Assembly (NCBI RefSeq): GCF_900111765.1
Contig: NZ_FOIB01000008.1
Span: 124,001-188,000, forward strand
Direction of reading: 5' to 3'
Length of the DNA: 64,000 nt
DNA from: Myxococcus fulvus
Lineage (GTDB): Bacteria > Myxococcota > Myxococcia > Myxococcales > Myxococcaceae
In this document: piece after piece, positions 54,219 through 62,810 of the stretch
How positions within the stretch are numbered: position 1 is the stretch's first letter
Layout: each line of letters begins with the position of its first letter
Made by a program: the position numbers and the translations under genes
Notes under the pieces: generated by a model
The model's input: only the letters and a program-made list of their open reading frames with translations
Databases searched by the model: none
Told to the model about the DNA's origin: nothing

Positions 54219-55118
54219 ATGAGCCGTGTCGACGACGACCGTGAAGCAGCGCGCCTGGCCGAGCGCATCATGCAGGAGAAGAAGCTCGCCGAGGGCCAGG
54301 CCAAGAAGCGCCAGGAGGGCACGTCCGCCTTCCAGAAGCTGATGCAGCCGCAGGCGCAGCCCCAGGCGACGGCGCCCACCCAGACGCCCCAGACCCCGGG
54401 CGGTCTGGCACGTCAGGTGCTGGCCAAGGCGACCCAGCAGGGGAAGACCTTCGGCGAGCACCTCCAGCAGCCGCCCCAGATGGGCGGCAACCCCGCCTCC
54501 ACGCTGGCCCAGGCGCAGCGCCGCGGCGACACGAACACCTCGGAGGCTCGCTCCGGCTCGCGCGCCTCGGACGCCAAGGAGACCCAGCGCACCTCCGAGG
54601 GGCGTGAGAAGGACCTGGACAAGGCCGACTCGGCCCTGGGGCAGGTCAGCTCCGAGCGCGGCGCGGCCATCCGCGCGGACGCGGACGCGGGCGGCAAGGG
54701 CAGCGGCGGTGGCGGTGGCAAGGAGGACAAGAAGGGCGGCGGCGGCACGGAGATGGGGGCGGGCTTCCGCTTCAACCCCGCGCTGATGGCGCCGGTGCCA
54801 GTGGCCAAGCCCAAGGACACCGCGGGCTCCGAGCGGCTGCGCGCCATGGCGAGCGAGATCGCCCAGAAGATCGTCGACCGCGTGCGCGTGGGGACGAACG
54901 CCGCGGGCCTGGCCGAGTTCCAGATTGATTTGCGTGGGGATGTGCTCAACGGCCTGTCCATCAAGGTCAGCGCGCGCAACGGGAAGATCTCCGCCACCTT
55001 CAGCGGCACCAACCGTGACGTGCTGAAGATGCTCGAGGAGCAGAGCGACGGGCTGCGCACCGCGCTCGGGGGCCGTGGGCTGAAGCTCGAGACGGTCCGC
55101 TTCGAGGCGAAGACATGA
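54219..55118 (+). CDS. sctP: Needle-length / hook-length control protein SctP (FliK-like)
   Basis: 299 residues. A disordered Gln/Pro/Ala/Gly/Ser-rich first two-thirds, usable as a molecular ruler, then a C-terminal T3S4-type domain at about 200-299 (FQIDLRGDVLNGLSIKVSARNGKISATFSG ... VLKMLEEQSDGLRTALGGRGLKLETVRF, given here in parts), the FliK/SctP substrate-switch fold. SctP contacts SctU to change substrate class. Its stop overlaps the sctQ start by four bases. Confidence 0.8.
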   Translation: MSRVDDDREAARLAERIMQEKKLAEGQAKKRQEGTSAFQKLMQPQAQPQATAPTQTPQTPGGLARQVLAKATQQGKTFGEHLQQPPQMGGNPASTLAQAQRRGDTNTSEARSGSRASDAKETQRTSEGREKDLDKADSALGQVSSERGAAIRADADAGGKGSGGGGGKEDKKGGGGTEMGAGFRFNPALMAPVPVAKPKDTAGSERLRAMASEIAQKIVDRVRVGTNAAGLAEFQIDLRGDVLNGLSIKVSARNGKISATFSGTNRDVLKMLEEQSDGLRTALGGRGLKLETVRFEAKT

Positions 55119-56539
55119 GCGTGGAGCCGGAGGACGAGTCTCCCGGCGTGCACGAGCGCACGATGCTCGTGGACCTGCGCAACCTCAAGCCCGTCAAGCC
55201 TCCTCCCGAGAAGGCCGGCGCGCCGGAGAAGGTGGAGCCGCGTCCCGAGAAGGTGGAGCGTCCCGAGAGGGTCGAGCGGAGCGCCTGGCGTCCCTTCACG
55301 TTCAAGGGGCTGGAGAAGGTGTCGCGCGCGCAGGGGCAGCTCGCCGAGCGGCTGCGCTGGCTGACGCCCAACGCGGGGACGCTGACGGGGGTGTCCGCCC
55401 GGCTCAAGGGGCTCTTCGACGCGGAGGTCGGCCTGTCGCTGGAGTCCGTGCAGGTGCGGCCCATGGCAGAGCTGCGCCGCTTCCTGGGCGACCCGACGTT
55501 CCTCGCGGTGCTGGCGCCCGGGGCGCTGCCGGGGCGGGCGGTGCTCGAGGTGGAGCTGGCGCTGGCGCACACGGCGGTGGACCTGCTGTTGGGCGGCGCG
55601 GGCGAGACGGTGGGCTTGAGGCCCCTGACGGACATCGAGGAGGGCGTGATGGGCTACGTCATCCTGGAGGCGCTGCGGGTGCTGGTGCCCGCGCTCCAGG
55701 CCGGCGTGCCTCGCCCGAGGCTGGACGGGGTCGCCCGAGGCGTGGACGAGGTGTCCGCGCGCCTGGGCGACGACGGGCCGATGTTGACGGTGCACCTGAA
55801 CGCCACGCTGGGTCCGCACGGCGGCATGGTGCGGTTCGTGGTGCCGGCGGCGGTGCTGGAGGCGGCCGAGCCCGCGGTGGAGAGCGCCCAGCGGCGTGCC
55901 CGCGTGAAGGCGGACCTGGCGGCGAACGCGGGGCGGCTGTCGGCGGTGCGCGGGTGGCTGCGGGCGGAGATTGGCACGGCGGAGCTGACCACCCAGGACC
56001 TGGCGAGCCTGCGCGTCAAGGACGTGGTCCTGGTGGACGTGCTGTCGGCGCGGCCGGACCGGGGCGAGCCGGGCACGGCTCAGCTGCGGCTGGGCGCGGG
56101 GCGCTCGGGGCACGCCGAGGCCGAGGTCTTCGTCGAGGACGGGCGCTACCAGGCGCGCATCACCCGCATCATCCCCGGGGAGTCGGGGAACCCGCGCTCG
56201 GCCACCGAGGAGGGTGGGGGGCGGGACGAGGAAGAGGATTTCACCAACCCGGAGCTGGACGTTCCTCCGGAGCTCGAAGGGGCGCCCTTGGACGACGTGA
56301 ACAAGCCGGACGGAAGCGACCTGCTGGGCGACGTGCCGCTGCAGATCGCCGTGGAGCTGGCGCGCATCCCGGTCACCGCCGAGCAGGTGGTGGGCATGCG
56401 GGCCGGTCAGGTCATCGAGCTGAGCCGGGGCCCCGGCGAGCCGGTGGAGTTGTCCATCAACGGCAAGGTGGTGGCCCGCGGTGAGCTGGTGGAGATGGAA
56501 GGCCAGCTCGGCGTGCGCGTCACCACGCTGGCGAGCTGA
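55115..56539 (+). CDS. sctQ: T3S C-ring / sorting-platform protein SctQ
   Basis: 474 residues. An N-terminal linker, a FliM-like middle region, a first SPOA-like domain at about 285-345, and a clear C-terminal SPOA domain at about 400-474 (VPLQIAVELARIPVTAEQVV, GQVIELSRGPGEPVELSING, VARGELVEMEGQLGVRV), the hallmark of FliN/SctQ. It forms the cytosolic sorting platform with SctL and SctN. The four-base overlap with sctP indicates coupled translation. An internal start producing the C-terminal SPOA alone, as in other SctQ genes, is possible but not evident. Confidence 0.92.
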   Translation: MSVEPEDESPGVHERTMLVDLRNLKPVKPPPEKAGAPEKVEPRPEKVERPERVERSAWRPFTFKGLEKVSRAQGQLAERLRWLTPNAGTLTGVSARLKGLFDAEVGLSLESVQVRPMAELRRFLGDPTFLAVLAPGALPGRAVLEVELALAHTAVDLLLGGAGETVGLRPLTDIEEGVMGYVILEALRVLVPALQAGVPRPRLDGVARGVDEVSARLGDDGPMLTVHLNATLGPHGGMVRFVVPAAVLEAAEPAVESAQRRARVKADLAANAGRLSAVRGWLRAEIGTAELTTQDLASLRVKDVVLVDVLSARPDRGEPGTAQLRLGAGRSGHAEAEVFVEDGRYQARITRIIPGESGNPRSATEEGGGRDEEEDFTNPELDVPPELEGAPLDDVNKPDGSDLLGDVPLQIAVELARIPVTAEQVVGMRAGQVIELSRGPGEPVELSINGKVVARGELVEMEGQLGVRVTTLAS

Positions 56540-56627
56540 GGACCCGTGCGAGGACTGGAAGCAAGCGGGCTGCCAGACGGGGGCCCGTGGCGGTCCTCCG
56601 TCCTTTGAACTAGCCTCGCCCCCAGCC

Positions 56628-57566
56628 ATGGCAGTCCTCCGCAACCCCCTCTCGCGCCTGACCCTGGGCGTCACGCTGCTGCTCGCGCCCGCGTCCGTGT
56701 GGGCGCAGGCGCCCGTGGCGAGTGCGCCGTCCGTTCCCGCCGCGCCCACCGGGGCCGTGGCGCCGCCGCAGACAGGGCAGGGCGCCTCGGTCGCGCCCGT
56801 CCCCGCCTCGCCTCGTGCGGCCCCAGCGCCTTCTCCGCGCGTCGCTTCCGAGTCGGCCTCGTCGCCCGCCGCGACCTCCGTGGCCGCCGGAGCCGCGGCG
56901 CCTTCCGGACGAGCCCCGGGCGATACGACGGCCCCGAGTGCGCCCACGATGGCCGCCGGCGCTGCCGCACCTTCCGGGCGCGCCACGGGCGCGATGGCCG
57001 TGCCCACGACGGCTGCGCCGGCCGCGGTGCCTGCTCCGGGTGAGTCGTCCGCCGAAAGCGCGCCCGCCGCTCCTCTCGAGAGCGCCCCCGTGAAGGCCGC
57101 CGAGGCGACGCGTCGCACGGGCGAGGCGCCCGTCTGGGAGGACCCGTCCATCGATGCGGCCGCGGCGGCGGAGGCGGAGCCGGAGAGCATGGGCTGGATG
57201 CTCGTGCGCACCCTGATGGTCCTGGGCGCGGTGGTGGCGTCCATCTACCTGACGTTGAACGTGGGCCTGCGCCGGTTGATGGGCCTGCAGTCCGCCTCCC
57301 CGGGGCGGCAGACGGTGGTCTCCGTGGTGGAGCGGCTCCCCCTGGACCCCAAGCGCGCGCTCTTCGTGGTGAAGGCCGCGGACGAATACCTGTTGGTGGG
57401 CGGCGGCGAGGCGGGCCTGCAGTTGCTGTCGAAGCTGGATGCCGAAGCCGTGGAGCGCATCCGGGCACAGCGCCCGCAGACGAACGTGGTTCCACTCAGC
57501 CCTTTCCTCCAGAAGCTCCTTTCCCGTCGCTCCGGTGGCTCGTCGTCCGAGCCCCCTGGCGCCTGA
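56628..57566 (+). CDS. FliO-like protein, next to sctR
   Basis: 312 residues from ATG 56628. Signal-like N-terminus (LTLGVTLLLAPASVWAQ), a 140-residue Ala/Pro-rich linker, a transmembrane helix (MLVRTLMVLGAVVASIYLTL), then the FliO pattern: VVSVVERLPLDPKRALFVVK and YLLVGGGEAGLQLLSKL. FliO assists assembly of the FliP ring in flagella and is normally absent from non-flagellar T3S systems. Here it stands immediately before sctR, as fliO precedes fliP. The long linker is unusual for FliO. The identification rests on motif and position together. Confidence 0.78.
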   Translation: MAVLRNPLSRLTLGVTLLLAPASVWAQAPVASAPSVPAAPTGAVAPPQTGQGASVAPVPASPRAAPAPSPRVASESASSPAATSVAAGAAAPSGRAPGDTTAPSAPTMAAGAAAPSGRATGAMAVPTTAAPAAVPAPGESSAESAPAAPLESAPVKAAEATRRTGEAPVWEDPSIDAAAAAEAEPESMGWMLVRTLMVLGAVVASIYLTLNVGLRRLMGLQSASPGRQTVVSVVERLPLDPKRALFVVKAADEYLLVGGGEAGLQLLSKLDAEAVERIRAQRPQTNVVPLSPFLQKLLSRRSGGSSSEPPGA

Positions 57567-57579
57567 TGGCCCCCTTCCC

Positions 57580-58410
57580 GTGAACGCCCTGACACCCGCC
57601 CTCCCTCGTCTTCCGCGCGTCGCGCCCTGGCTGTTCGCGGCCGTGGTGTCGCTGCATCCCTTCATCGCGCTCGCGCAGAAAAAGGGGCGCCCGGGCGGCA
57701 TCCCCGACTCCGTCGCCAACGAAGCGGTGAGCGCGGACTCCTTCACCTCGCGCCCCCTCGTCCTCATCCTCGCGCTCGCCGCCATGGGCCTGGTGCCCTT
57801 CGCGCTGATGATGGTGACGAGCTTCGTGAAGATCTCCGTCGTCCTCTCCATCGTCCGCTCGGCGCTGGGCACCCAGCAGATTCCCCCCACCCAGGTGATT
57901 ACGGGCCTGGCCGTCATCCTCACCGTCTACATCATGGCCCCCGTGGGCACCTCGATGTACCGGGCCTCCGAGGTGGACATCTGGGACACCGGCGGCGCGG
58001 GCAACTTCTCCTCCGCCAAGGTGGGCACGCTCCTGGAGGGCGCCGACCGCGCCAAGGAACCCCTGCGCGCGTGGCTGATGAAGAAGGTCACGGTGAAGGA
58101 CCGCTCGCTCTTCTACAACCTCGCCAAGAAGATGCGCACGGGCGAGGACCGCGACTCGGTGAAGAGCGAGGACTTCATGGTCATCATCCCCGCCTTCGTC
58201 GTGTCCGAATTGAAGGAGGCCTTCCAGATTGGCTTCCTGCTCTTCGTCCCGTTCATCGTCATCGACATGGTGGTGGCCAACATCCTGCTCGCGCTCGGCA
58301 TGCACATGCTGTCGCCGACCACCATCTCCATGCCCTTCAAGCTGCTCCTGTTCGTGCTCGTGGACGGCTGGTACCTCATCGCCAAGGGCCTGGTCGTCGG
58401 CTACCTGTAA
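57580..58410 (+). CDS. sctR: T3S export-gate protein SctR (FliP family)
   Basis: 276 residues from GTG 57580, 13 bases after the FliO-like gene. An N-terminal signal-like helix (LFAAVVSLHPFIALAQ) resembles the cleaved signal of flagellar FliP and is uncommon in SctR. Then the family motifs: LVPFALMMVTSFVKISVVLSI, ALGTQQIPPTQVITGLAVIL, the periplasmic loop, and IGFLLFVPFIVIDMVVANIL ... GMHMLSPTTISMPFKLLLF. Five copies form the gate with SctS and SctT. Confidence 0.95.
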   Translation: MNALTPALPRLPRVAPWLFAAVVSLHPFIALAQKKGRPGGIPDSVANEAVSADSFTSRPLVLILALAAMGLVPFALMMVTSFVKISVVLSIVRSALGTQQIPPTQVITGLAVILTVYIMAPVGTSMYRASEVDIWDTGGAGNFSSAKVGTLLEGADRAKEPLRAWLMKKVTVKDRSLFYNLAKKMRTGEDRDSVKSEDFMVIIPAFVVSELKEAFQIGFLLFVPFIVIDMVVANILLALGMHMLSPTTISMPFKLLLFVLVDGWYLIAKGLVVGYL

Positions 58411-58423
58411 GAGGAAGGCACCC

Positions 58424-58687
58424 ATGAACCAGCTCACGTTCATCACCCAGGAAGCGCTGTTCCTGGTGCTCGTGGTCTCGGCCCCGCCGGTGTTGATGAG
58501 CCTGTTGGTGGGCTTCATGATCTCCCTGTTCCAGGCGACCACGCAGATCCAGGAGCAGACGCTCACCTTCGCCCCCAAGGTCATCATCGTCTTCGGGGTG
58601 CTCGCCATGACGGGCCCGTGGATCGGCAGCCAGTTGGTGCGCTTCACGTTCCACGTCTTCGACCGGTTCCCCGCCCTCATCAAATGA
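58424..58687 (+). CDS. sctS: T3S export-gate protein SctS (FliQ family)
   Basis: 87 residues, two transmembrane helices (ALFLVLVVSAPPVLMSLLVG and VIIVFGVLAMTGPWIGSQLV) joined by FQATTQIQEQTLTFAPK, the family's most conserved stretch. Four copies pack around the SctR5-SctT ring. GAGGAAGG precedes the ATG. The stop overlaps the sctT start by four bases. Confidence 0.95.
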   Translation: MNQLTFITQEALFLVLVVSAPPVLMSLLVGFMISLFQATTQIQEQTLTFAPKVIIVFGVLAMTGPWIGSQLVRFTFHVFDRFPALIK

Positions 58688-59502
58688 ACGCCGCGGAACT
58701 CGTGTCCGAGCTGGCTGCCCGGACCAACTTCTCCGCCGCCATCTTCACGGTCGCCCTGCTCATGTGCCGGGTGATGCCCGTGCTCATCTTCAGCCCGTTC
58801 CTGGGCGGCGAGGTGGTGCCCACGGAGATGAAGATGGGCATCGGCCTGACGCTGGCCATCGTCCTGTATCCGTCCATCGCGCACTCGGTGACGACCATTC
58901 CCCTGAGCGCGCTGCCGTACATCGCGCTGATGGCCAAGGAGATCTTCATCGGCTTCTCCATGGCCTTCGTCGTCAACGGCGTGTTCGAGGCCGCGCGCAT
59001 CGCCGGCACGCTCGCGGACACCATGTCCGGCAGCAACAACGCCCAGCTCTACGTGCCGCAGCTCGGCCAACAAGTCTCGCTCTTCTCCAACCTGAAGGTG
59101 CAGCTGTCCGTGGTGCTCTTCCTCACCCTGGACGGCCACCACCTGGTCATCCGCGCCCTGGCGGACAGCCTCACCACGGTGCCGCTGGATGGCTTCCCGC
59201 GCTTCAGCCAGGGCTCGTGGACCTTCTTCGACGTGCTCATCCGCGTCTTCGCGGACATGCTGCGCGTCAGCCTGGCCCTGGCGGCCCCCGCCACGCTGGC
59301 CGCGTTCCTCACCGACGTGGCGCTGGGCGCCATCAACCGCGTGGCGCCGCAAATCCAGGTGTTCTTCATCTCCATGGCCATCAAGCCGCTCGTCGGCGTG
59401 CTCATCACCTTCCTGGTGTTGGGGACGTTGATTGGCCGCATCCAGGACGAGCTGGCCCACATGCTGAAGGTGCTCCACGACGCCCTTCGGCTGCTGGCCT
59501 AG
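58684..59502 (+). CDS. sctT: T3S export-gate protein SctT (FliR family)
   Basis: 272 residues with about six transmembrane helices. Family motifs are MPVLIFSPFLGGEVVPTEMK, KEIFIGFSMAFVVNGVFEAA and GSNNAQLYVPQLGQQVSLFS. It closes the SctR ring. The gene order R-S-T-U and coupling to sctS are those of both flagella and injectisomes. Confidence 0.95.
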   Translation: MNAAELVSELAARTNFSAAIFTVALLMCRVMPVLIFSPFLGGEVVPTEMKMGIGLTLAIVLYPSIAHSVTTIPLSALPYIALMAKEIFIGFSMAFVVNGVFEAARIAGTLADTMSGSNNAQLYVPQLGQQVSLFSNLKVQLSVVLFLTLDGHHLVIRALADSLTTVPLDGFPRFSQGSWTFFDVLIRVFADMLRVSLALAAPATLAAFLTDVALGAINRVAPQIQVFFISMAIKPLVGVLITFLVLGTLIGRIQDELAHMLKVLHDALRLLA

Positions 59503-59526
59503 CGCCCACGGAAAAAGCGCGCGCCC

Positions 59527-60609
59527 ATGTCCGACGAGAGTGGAGACAAGACAGAAGAACCGTCGCAGAAGAAGCTCGACGACTCTCGCAAGAAGGGTCA
59601 GGTCTGGAAGAGCAAGGACCTGAGCGGCGTGGCGGTGCTCGTGGTGGGCCTGGCCGCCCTGAAGGCGAGCTGGGACAACGTCGAGAAGGAGATCTCCAGC
59701 CTCTTCCTCTTCAGCTTCGACCACATGGCCCGGGGCGGGGACCTGTCCGACGCGACGGGGCAGCTGCTCTACCTGGGCGTGCGCGCGCTCTTGCTCGTGA
59801 CGATGCCGGTGCTCCTGGGCGGCGCGGTGATTGGCGGACTGATGGAGTTCCTGCAGGTGGGCTCCCTGTTCACCATGGACCCGCTGATGCCCAAGCTGGA
59901 CAAGCTCAACCCGCTGGGCGGGTTGAAGAACATGTTCAGCAAGAAGTCGCTGGTGGAGCTGCTCAAGAACCTCATCAAGATTTCGGTCACCGCCTACGTC
60001 GTCTACGGCGTGGTGCGCGACGCGATGCCCATGGTGCTGGAGACGGTGCGCCAGGACACGCACACCATCATGGTCATCATGGGGGAGCTGGTGACGCGCG
60101 TGGCCGCGCGCGTGGCGCTGCTCTTCGTCATCTTCGCCATCTTCGACGTCTGGTGGCAGCGCAAGTCCTTCATGAAGGACATGATGATGTCCAAGGACGA
60201 GGTGAAGAAGGAGTACAAGGAGAGCGAAGGCGACCCGCACCACAAGGCCAAGCGCAAGGAGTTCCACCAGGAGATCATGGAGGGCCAGCAGATGGAGGCC
60301 GTGCGGGACGCGGACGTCATCGTCACCAACCCCGACCACGTGGCCGTCGCCCTCAAGTATGACCGGGAGAAGGACGGCGCCCCCCGGGTCCTCGCCAAGG
60401 GCGTGGACCACAAGGCCGAGCGCATCAAGGGCATCGCCCGCGAGCAGGAAGTCCCCACGCTGCGCAACGTGCCGCTGGCGCACGCGCTCCTGCGGGTGGA
60501 GGTGGGCCACGAGGTGCCGGAGGAGCTGTACGACGCGGTCGCCGAGGTCCTCAACTTCGTCTACGAGCTGAAGAACGGCGCCCCCCAGGCCCCCGCGGCC
60601 CGCGCATGA
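59527..60609 (+). CDS. sctU: T3S switch protein SctU (FlhB family) with NPDH cleavage site
   Basis: 360 residues: four transmembrane helices (about 35-205), a charged linker, and the cytosolic autoprotease domain. The cleavage motif reads N-P-D-H (residues 268-271) instead of N-P-T-H: the Asn-Pro needed for self-cleavage is kept, and Thr is replaced by Asp. The following HVAVALKYDREKDGAPRVLAKG and VPTLRNVPLAHALLR are typical. The usual PTH loop interacts with the substrate-switch protein, so the change may affect cleavage or SctP recognition. Confidence 0.95.
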   Translation: MSDESGDKTEEPSQKKLDDSRKKGQVWKSKDLSGVAVLVVGLAALKASWDNVEKEISSLFLFSFDHMARGGDLSDATGQLLYLGVRALLLVTMPVLLGGAVIGGLMEFLQVGSLFTMDPLMPKLDKLNPLGGLKNMFSKKSLVELLKNLIKISVTAYVVYGVVRDAMPMVLETVRQDTHTIMVIMGELVTRVAARVALLFVIFAIFDVWWQRKSFMKDMMMSKDEVKKEYKESEGDPHHKAKRKEFHQEIMEGQQMEAVRDADVIVTNPDHVAVALKYDREKDGAPRVLAKGVDHKAERIKGIAREQEVPTLRNVPLAHALLRVEVGHEVPEELYDAVAEVLNFVYELKNGAPQAPAARA

Positions 60610-60655
60610 CGGGGTGGGGTGAGGCTACAATCGCCGGGACTTCGCGGAGCTGCCC

Positions 60656-60937
60656 ATGAGTGACGACGCCGAAATCGCCATCGCGCTGAAGTACGACAAG
60701 GAGAATGACGGCGCTCCGCGCGTGGTGGCCAAGGGCCTGCGGCTCAAGGCGGAGAAGATTCGCGCCATCGCCAAGGAGCACGGCATCCCCGTGATGCGCA
60801 ACGTGCCCCTGGCCAACGCGCTGTACCGGGTGGACGTGGGCCAGGAGGTGCCCGAGGAGCTGTACGACGCGGTGGCCGAGGTCCTCAACTTCATCTACGA
60901 GCTCCAGCGGGAACAGGCCGCCTCGGGCGGCAGGTAG
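60656..60937 (+). CDS. Stand-alone FlhB/SctU C-terminal domain protein
   Basis: 93 residues matching only the part of SctU after the cleavage site: AIALKYDKENDGAPRVVAKG, IPVMRNVPLANALYRVDVGQ, PEELYDAVAEVLNFIYEL, nearly identical to the end of the preceding sctU (VPEELYDAVAEVLNF in both). It lacks the membrane part and the Asn-Pro-x-His. Free FlhB_C-like proteins (YlqH/FlhX type) exist beside flagellar genes and can partly replace the cleaved piece. Here, directly after sctU, it looks like a duplication of that gene's 3' end. Confidence 0.85.
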   Translation: MSDDAEIAIALKYDKENDGAPRVVAKGLRLKAEKIRAIAKEHGIPVMRNVPLANALYRVDVGQEVPEELYDAVAEVLNFIYELQREQAASGGR

Positions 60938-60990
60938 GCGAGGGGGGCTGGACGGCCCCCCCCTGTCTGGGGTGTGCTCCGGAATCGACG

Positions 60991-61470
60991 ATGGCCAGAA
61001 TCAATAATCAGCCTCCCGGTGGACCCCAGTGGCCCTGGGGGGGACCCCGAAGCGTCCGTGAGCGGCTGGTCGACCCGTCCCAGGTCGACCGCAAGAAGCT
61101 GCGCAAGACGGGCAACCCCAAGAACCCGGCGCTCGCGTCCGCGGCGCTGCTGGACTTCATCGGTCCGGCGCACTCCTCGGAGGAGCTGCGCCTGCCCCTG
61201 CCGCCGCACCCCGGCGGACACGAGGCGGACCTGGAGGGCTTCAGTGACCGGCCCCACCTGGCCAGCGTGGCGGGGCGGGGGAGCGACGAGTCGCGCCACC
61301 TGCTGGAGCGCGGCCTGTCGCGCATCAACGCGACGCCGGACCGGCTGGAGCGACTCAAGGCCCTGCTCAACCGGGAGGCCTCCATGCTCACCCTGGTGGA
61401 CCAGGTGAACGAGGAGACCAAGGAGATCATCCGCCGGATGTGGGCGGAGCAGAAGGACGAGGGTTACTAG
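60991..61470 (+). CDS. Unknown protein of the T3S cluster, 159 residues
   Basis: Not recognised. Residues 1-80 are basic and Pro/Gly-rich. The C-terminal ~60 residues are helical (HLLERGLSRINATPDRLERL, TLVDQVNEETKEIIRRMW), possibly a coiled coil that could bind the chaperone encoded four bases downstream. It could be a gatekeeper-like or substrate protein. Codon use and tight spacing support a real gene. Confidence 0.6.
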   Translation: MARINNQPPGGPQWPWGGPRSVRERLVDPSQVDRKKLRKTGNPKNPALASAALLDFIGPAHSSEELRLPLPPHPGGHEADLEGFSDRPHLASVAGRGSDESRHLLERGLSRINATPDRLERLKALLNREASMLTLVDQVNEETKEIIRRMWAEQKDEGY

Positions 61471-61474
61471 CGCC

Positions 61475-61939
61475 ATGCCGGAGGACCCTCAGGACGAGGC
61501 ACAGCTGGCGGCCCGGCTGCAGCGTTGGGCGGATGGAAAGTCCACGCTGCGCGAGGTGCGCGGCTATTCCAACGACGAGCTCTACGCCATCGCCAAGACG
61601 GCGTACTTCTTCTTCTACCAGGGGCGCATCAACGAGGCCCGCACGCTCTTCCAGGGCCTGTACGCCGTGAACCCCACGGACGGCTACTTCGCCAAGGCCC
61701 TGGGCGTGGTGGAGATGGCCGCCGGCAACGGGCAGGGCGCCCTGGCCGCCTTCGACGTGGCCGCCAAGCTTTCCCCGCAGGACCCGTCCGTCTACGTGGG
61801 CCGCGCCGAGGTGAAACTGGCCCTGGGTCAGAAGCAGCAGGCGCTGGAGGACCTTCGCCGCGCCGCGGCGATGACGCCCCAGGATGATCCCGTGGTGCGC
61901 AAGGCCGGCGCCATGGTGACGGCGCTCACCCGGCGCTGA
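61475..61939 (+). CDS. SycD/LcrH-like TPR chaperone
   Basis: 154 residues with three TPRs. The sequence ELYAIAKTAYFFFYQGRINE-ARTLFQGLYAVNPTDGYF has the first-repeat pattern of class II T3S chaperones (SycD/LcrH/IpgC), which hold translocator proteins before export. The rest follows with LGVVEMAAGNGQGALAAFDVA and ALEDLRRAAAM. No translocator gene was recognised nearby, so the client is unknown. Confidence 0.8.
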   Translation: MPEDPQDEAQLAARLQRWADGKSTLREVRGYSNDELYAIAKTAYFFFYQGRINEARTLFQGLYAVNPTDGYFAKALGVVEMAAGNGQGALAAFDVAAKLSPQDPSVYVGRAEVKLALGQKQQALEDLRRAAAMTPQDDPVVRKAGAMVTALTRR

Positions 61940-62061
61940 GTCCGGTGCGCTCCGGCGTCCGGCTCCGGCCAGACGCCGGGTAGGTGAGCCTGGAACAGTC
62001 TGCTAGGCTCGCCGGGTTCACTCACCCCAACCCTCTTTGTGGAGAGGTGGAGAGTCATTCG

Positions 62062-62655
62062 ATGAGCACGCAGAAGGCGAAGATGGGCGCGCTGCCGCCA
62101 GAGCCCGCGGCGCTGGTGGAGAAGCGCGAGAAGCTGCTGGCGGAGCTGGAGAAGCAGTCGAAGACGGCCGAGGGCACCTTCCTCCAGGTCGTCCGCACCA
62201 TGAAGATGCTGGTGTCGTCCACCACGCCCGGCGCCCCGTTCGATGAGCGGCTCTATGCCGACGTGTCCGGCGCGCTCGAGCGCTTCATGGCGGACCCCAT
62301 CCTCCCCGTTCCTCCCGCGCTGGGCATGGTGGTGTCGTACCTGTCCGAGCGCCTGAACACCTACGGGATGACCATTCAGAACGCCGTCAAGGAGGCGAAC
62401 CCGGAGATGCACGCGAAGCTCGCGTTCACGCCTCCGAGCGCCCCGCAGGCCCCCGCCCCGGCGGCGCCGGCCGCGGCGGCCCGCGCCCCCGCCGCCAAGG
62501 ATGGCTTCGAGAGCGGCTCTTCTCGCCGGGGCCTGGCCCTGGACCCCGAGGCCAGCCCCCCTCCGCCCGCGGCGGACCCGAAGAACGAGCAGCAGAAGCT
62601 GGAGGGGTTCAAGGCCTGGATGAAGAACCCGAGCCTTGGAAAGATCAAGGGTTAG
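62062..62655 (+). CDS. Unknown protein of the T3S cluster, 197 residues
   Basis: Start at 62062 (GGAGAG upstream); an earlier ATG at 61984 is less likely. Residues 15-120 are helical (VEKREKLLAELEKQSKTAEG, FDERLYADVSGALERFMAD, PALGMVVSYLSERLNTYG). Residues 120-197 are Pro/Ala-rich and disordered. Not recognised. Position between chaperone and needle candidate suggests a secreted or accessory component. Confidence 0.6.
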   Translation: MSTQKAKMGALPPEPAALVEKREKLLAELEKQSKTAEGTFLQVVRTMKMLVSSTTPGAPFDERLYADVSGALERFMADPILPVPPALGMVVSYLSERLNTYGMTIQNAVKEANPEMHAKLAFTPPSAPQAPAPAAPAAAARAPAAKDGFESGSSRRGLALDPEASPPPPAADPKNEQQKLEGFKAWMKNPSLGKIKG

Positions 62656-62718
62656 GCCTGTTTCCGGAGGGGAACCGGGACGGGCGGATAAGCCGGAAAT
62701 GATCCGGATAATTCGCAG

Positions 62719-62745
62719 GAAACTTCTGAACCCCTCCCCCGATAA
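62719..62745 (+). promoter_or_regulatory. Sigma-28 (FliA)-type promoter before the needle candidate
   Basis: GAAACTTC (62719-62726), exactly 11 bases, CCCGATAA (62738-62745): the -10 matches GCCGATAA at 7 of 8. The -35 keeps AAA-TT of TAAAGTTT. The distance from the -10 to the ATG is 66 bases, nearly the same as at 45207-45233. Confidence 0.7.
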
Positions 62746-62810
62746 TCTTTTTGTAGCCGCCGCTGCACTTCACCTCGCAGCACTCACGAATTAATCACAG
62801 GAGAACGTCC

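Noticed and set aside
57496-60510. 1004-residue minus-strand open frame across sctR-sctU, and similar ones at 54413-57244, 15955-19038 and 29983-32487
   Set aside because: Antisense frames kept open by G/C-rich third positions. Their His/Arg/Gln/Val-rich composition fits no family, and the opposite strand carries clear genes.
61990-62030. Fourth sigma-28-type promoter before the 62062 gene (GGAACAGT-N11-GCCGGGTT)
   Set aside because: Only GCCG of the -10 matches. Too weak to list as a site.
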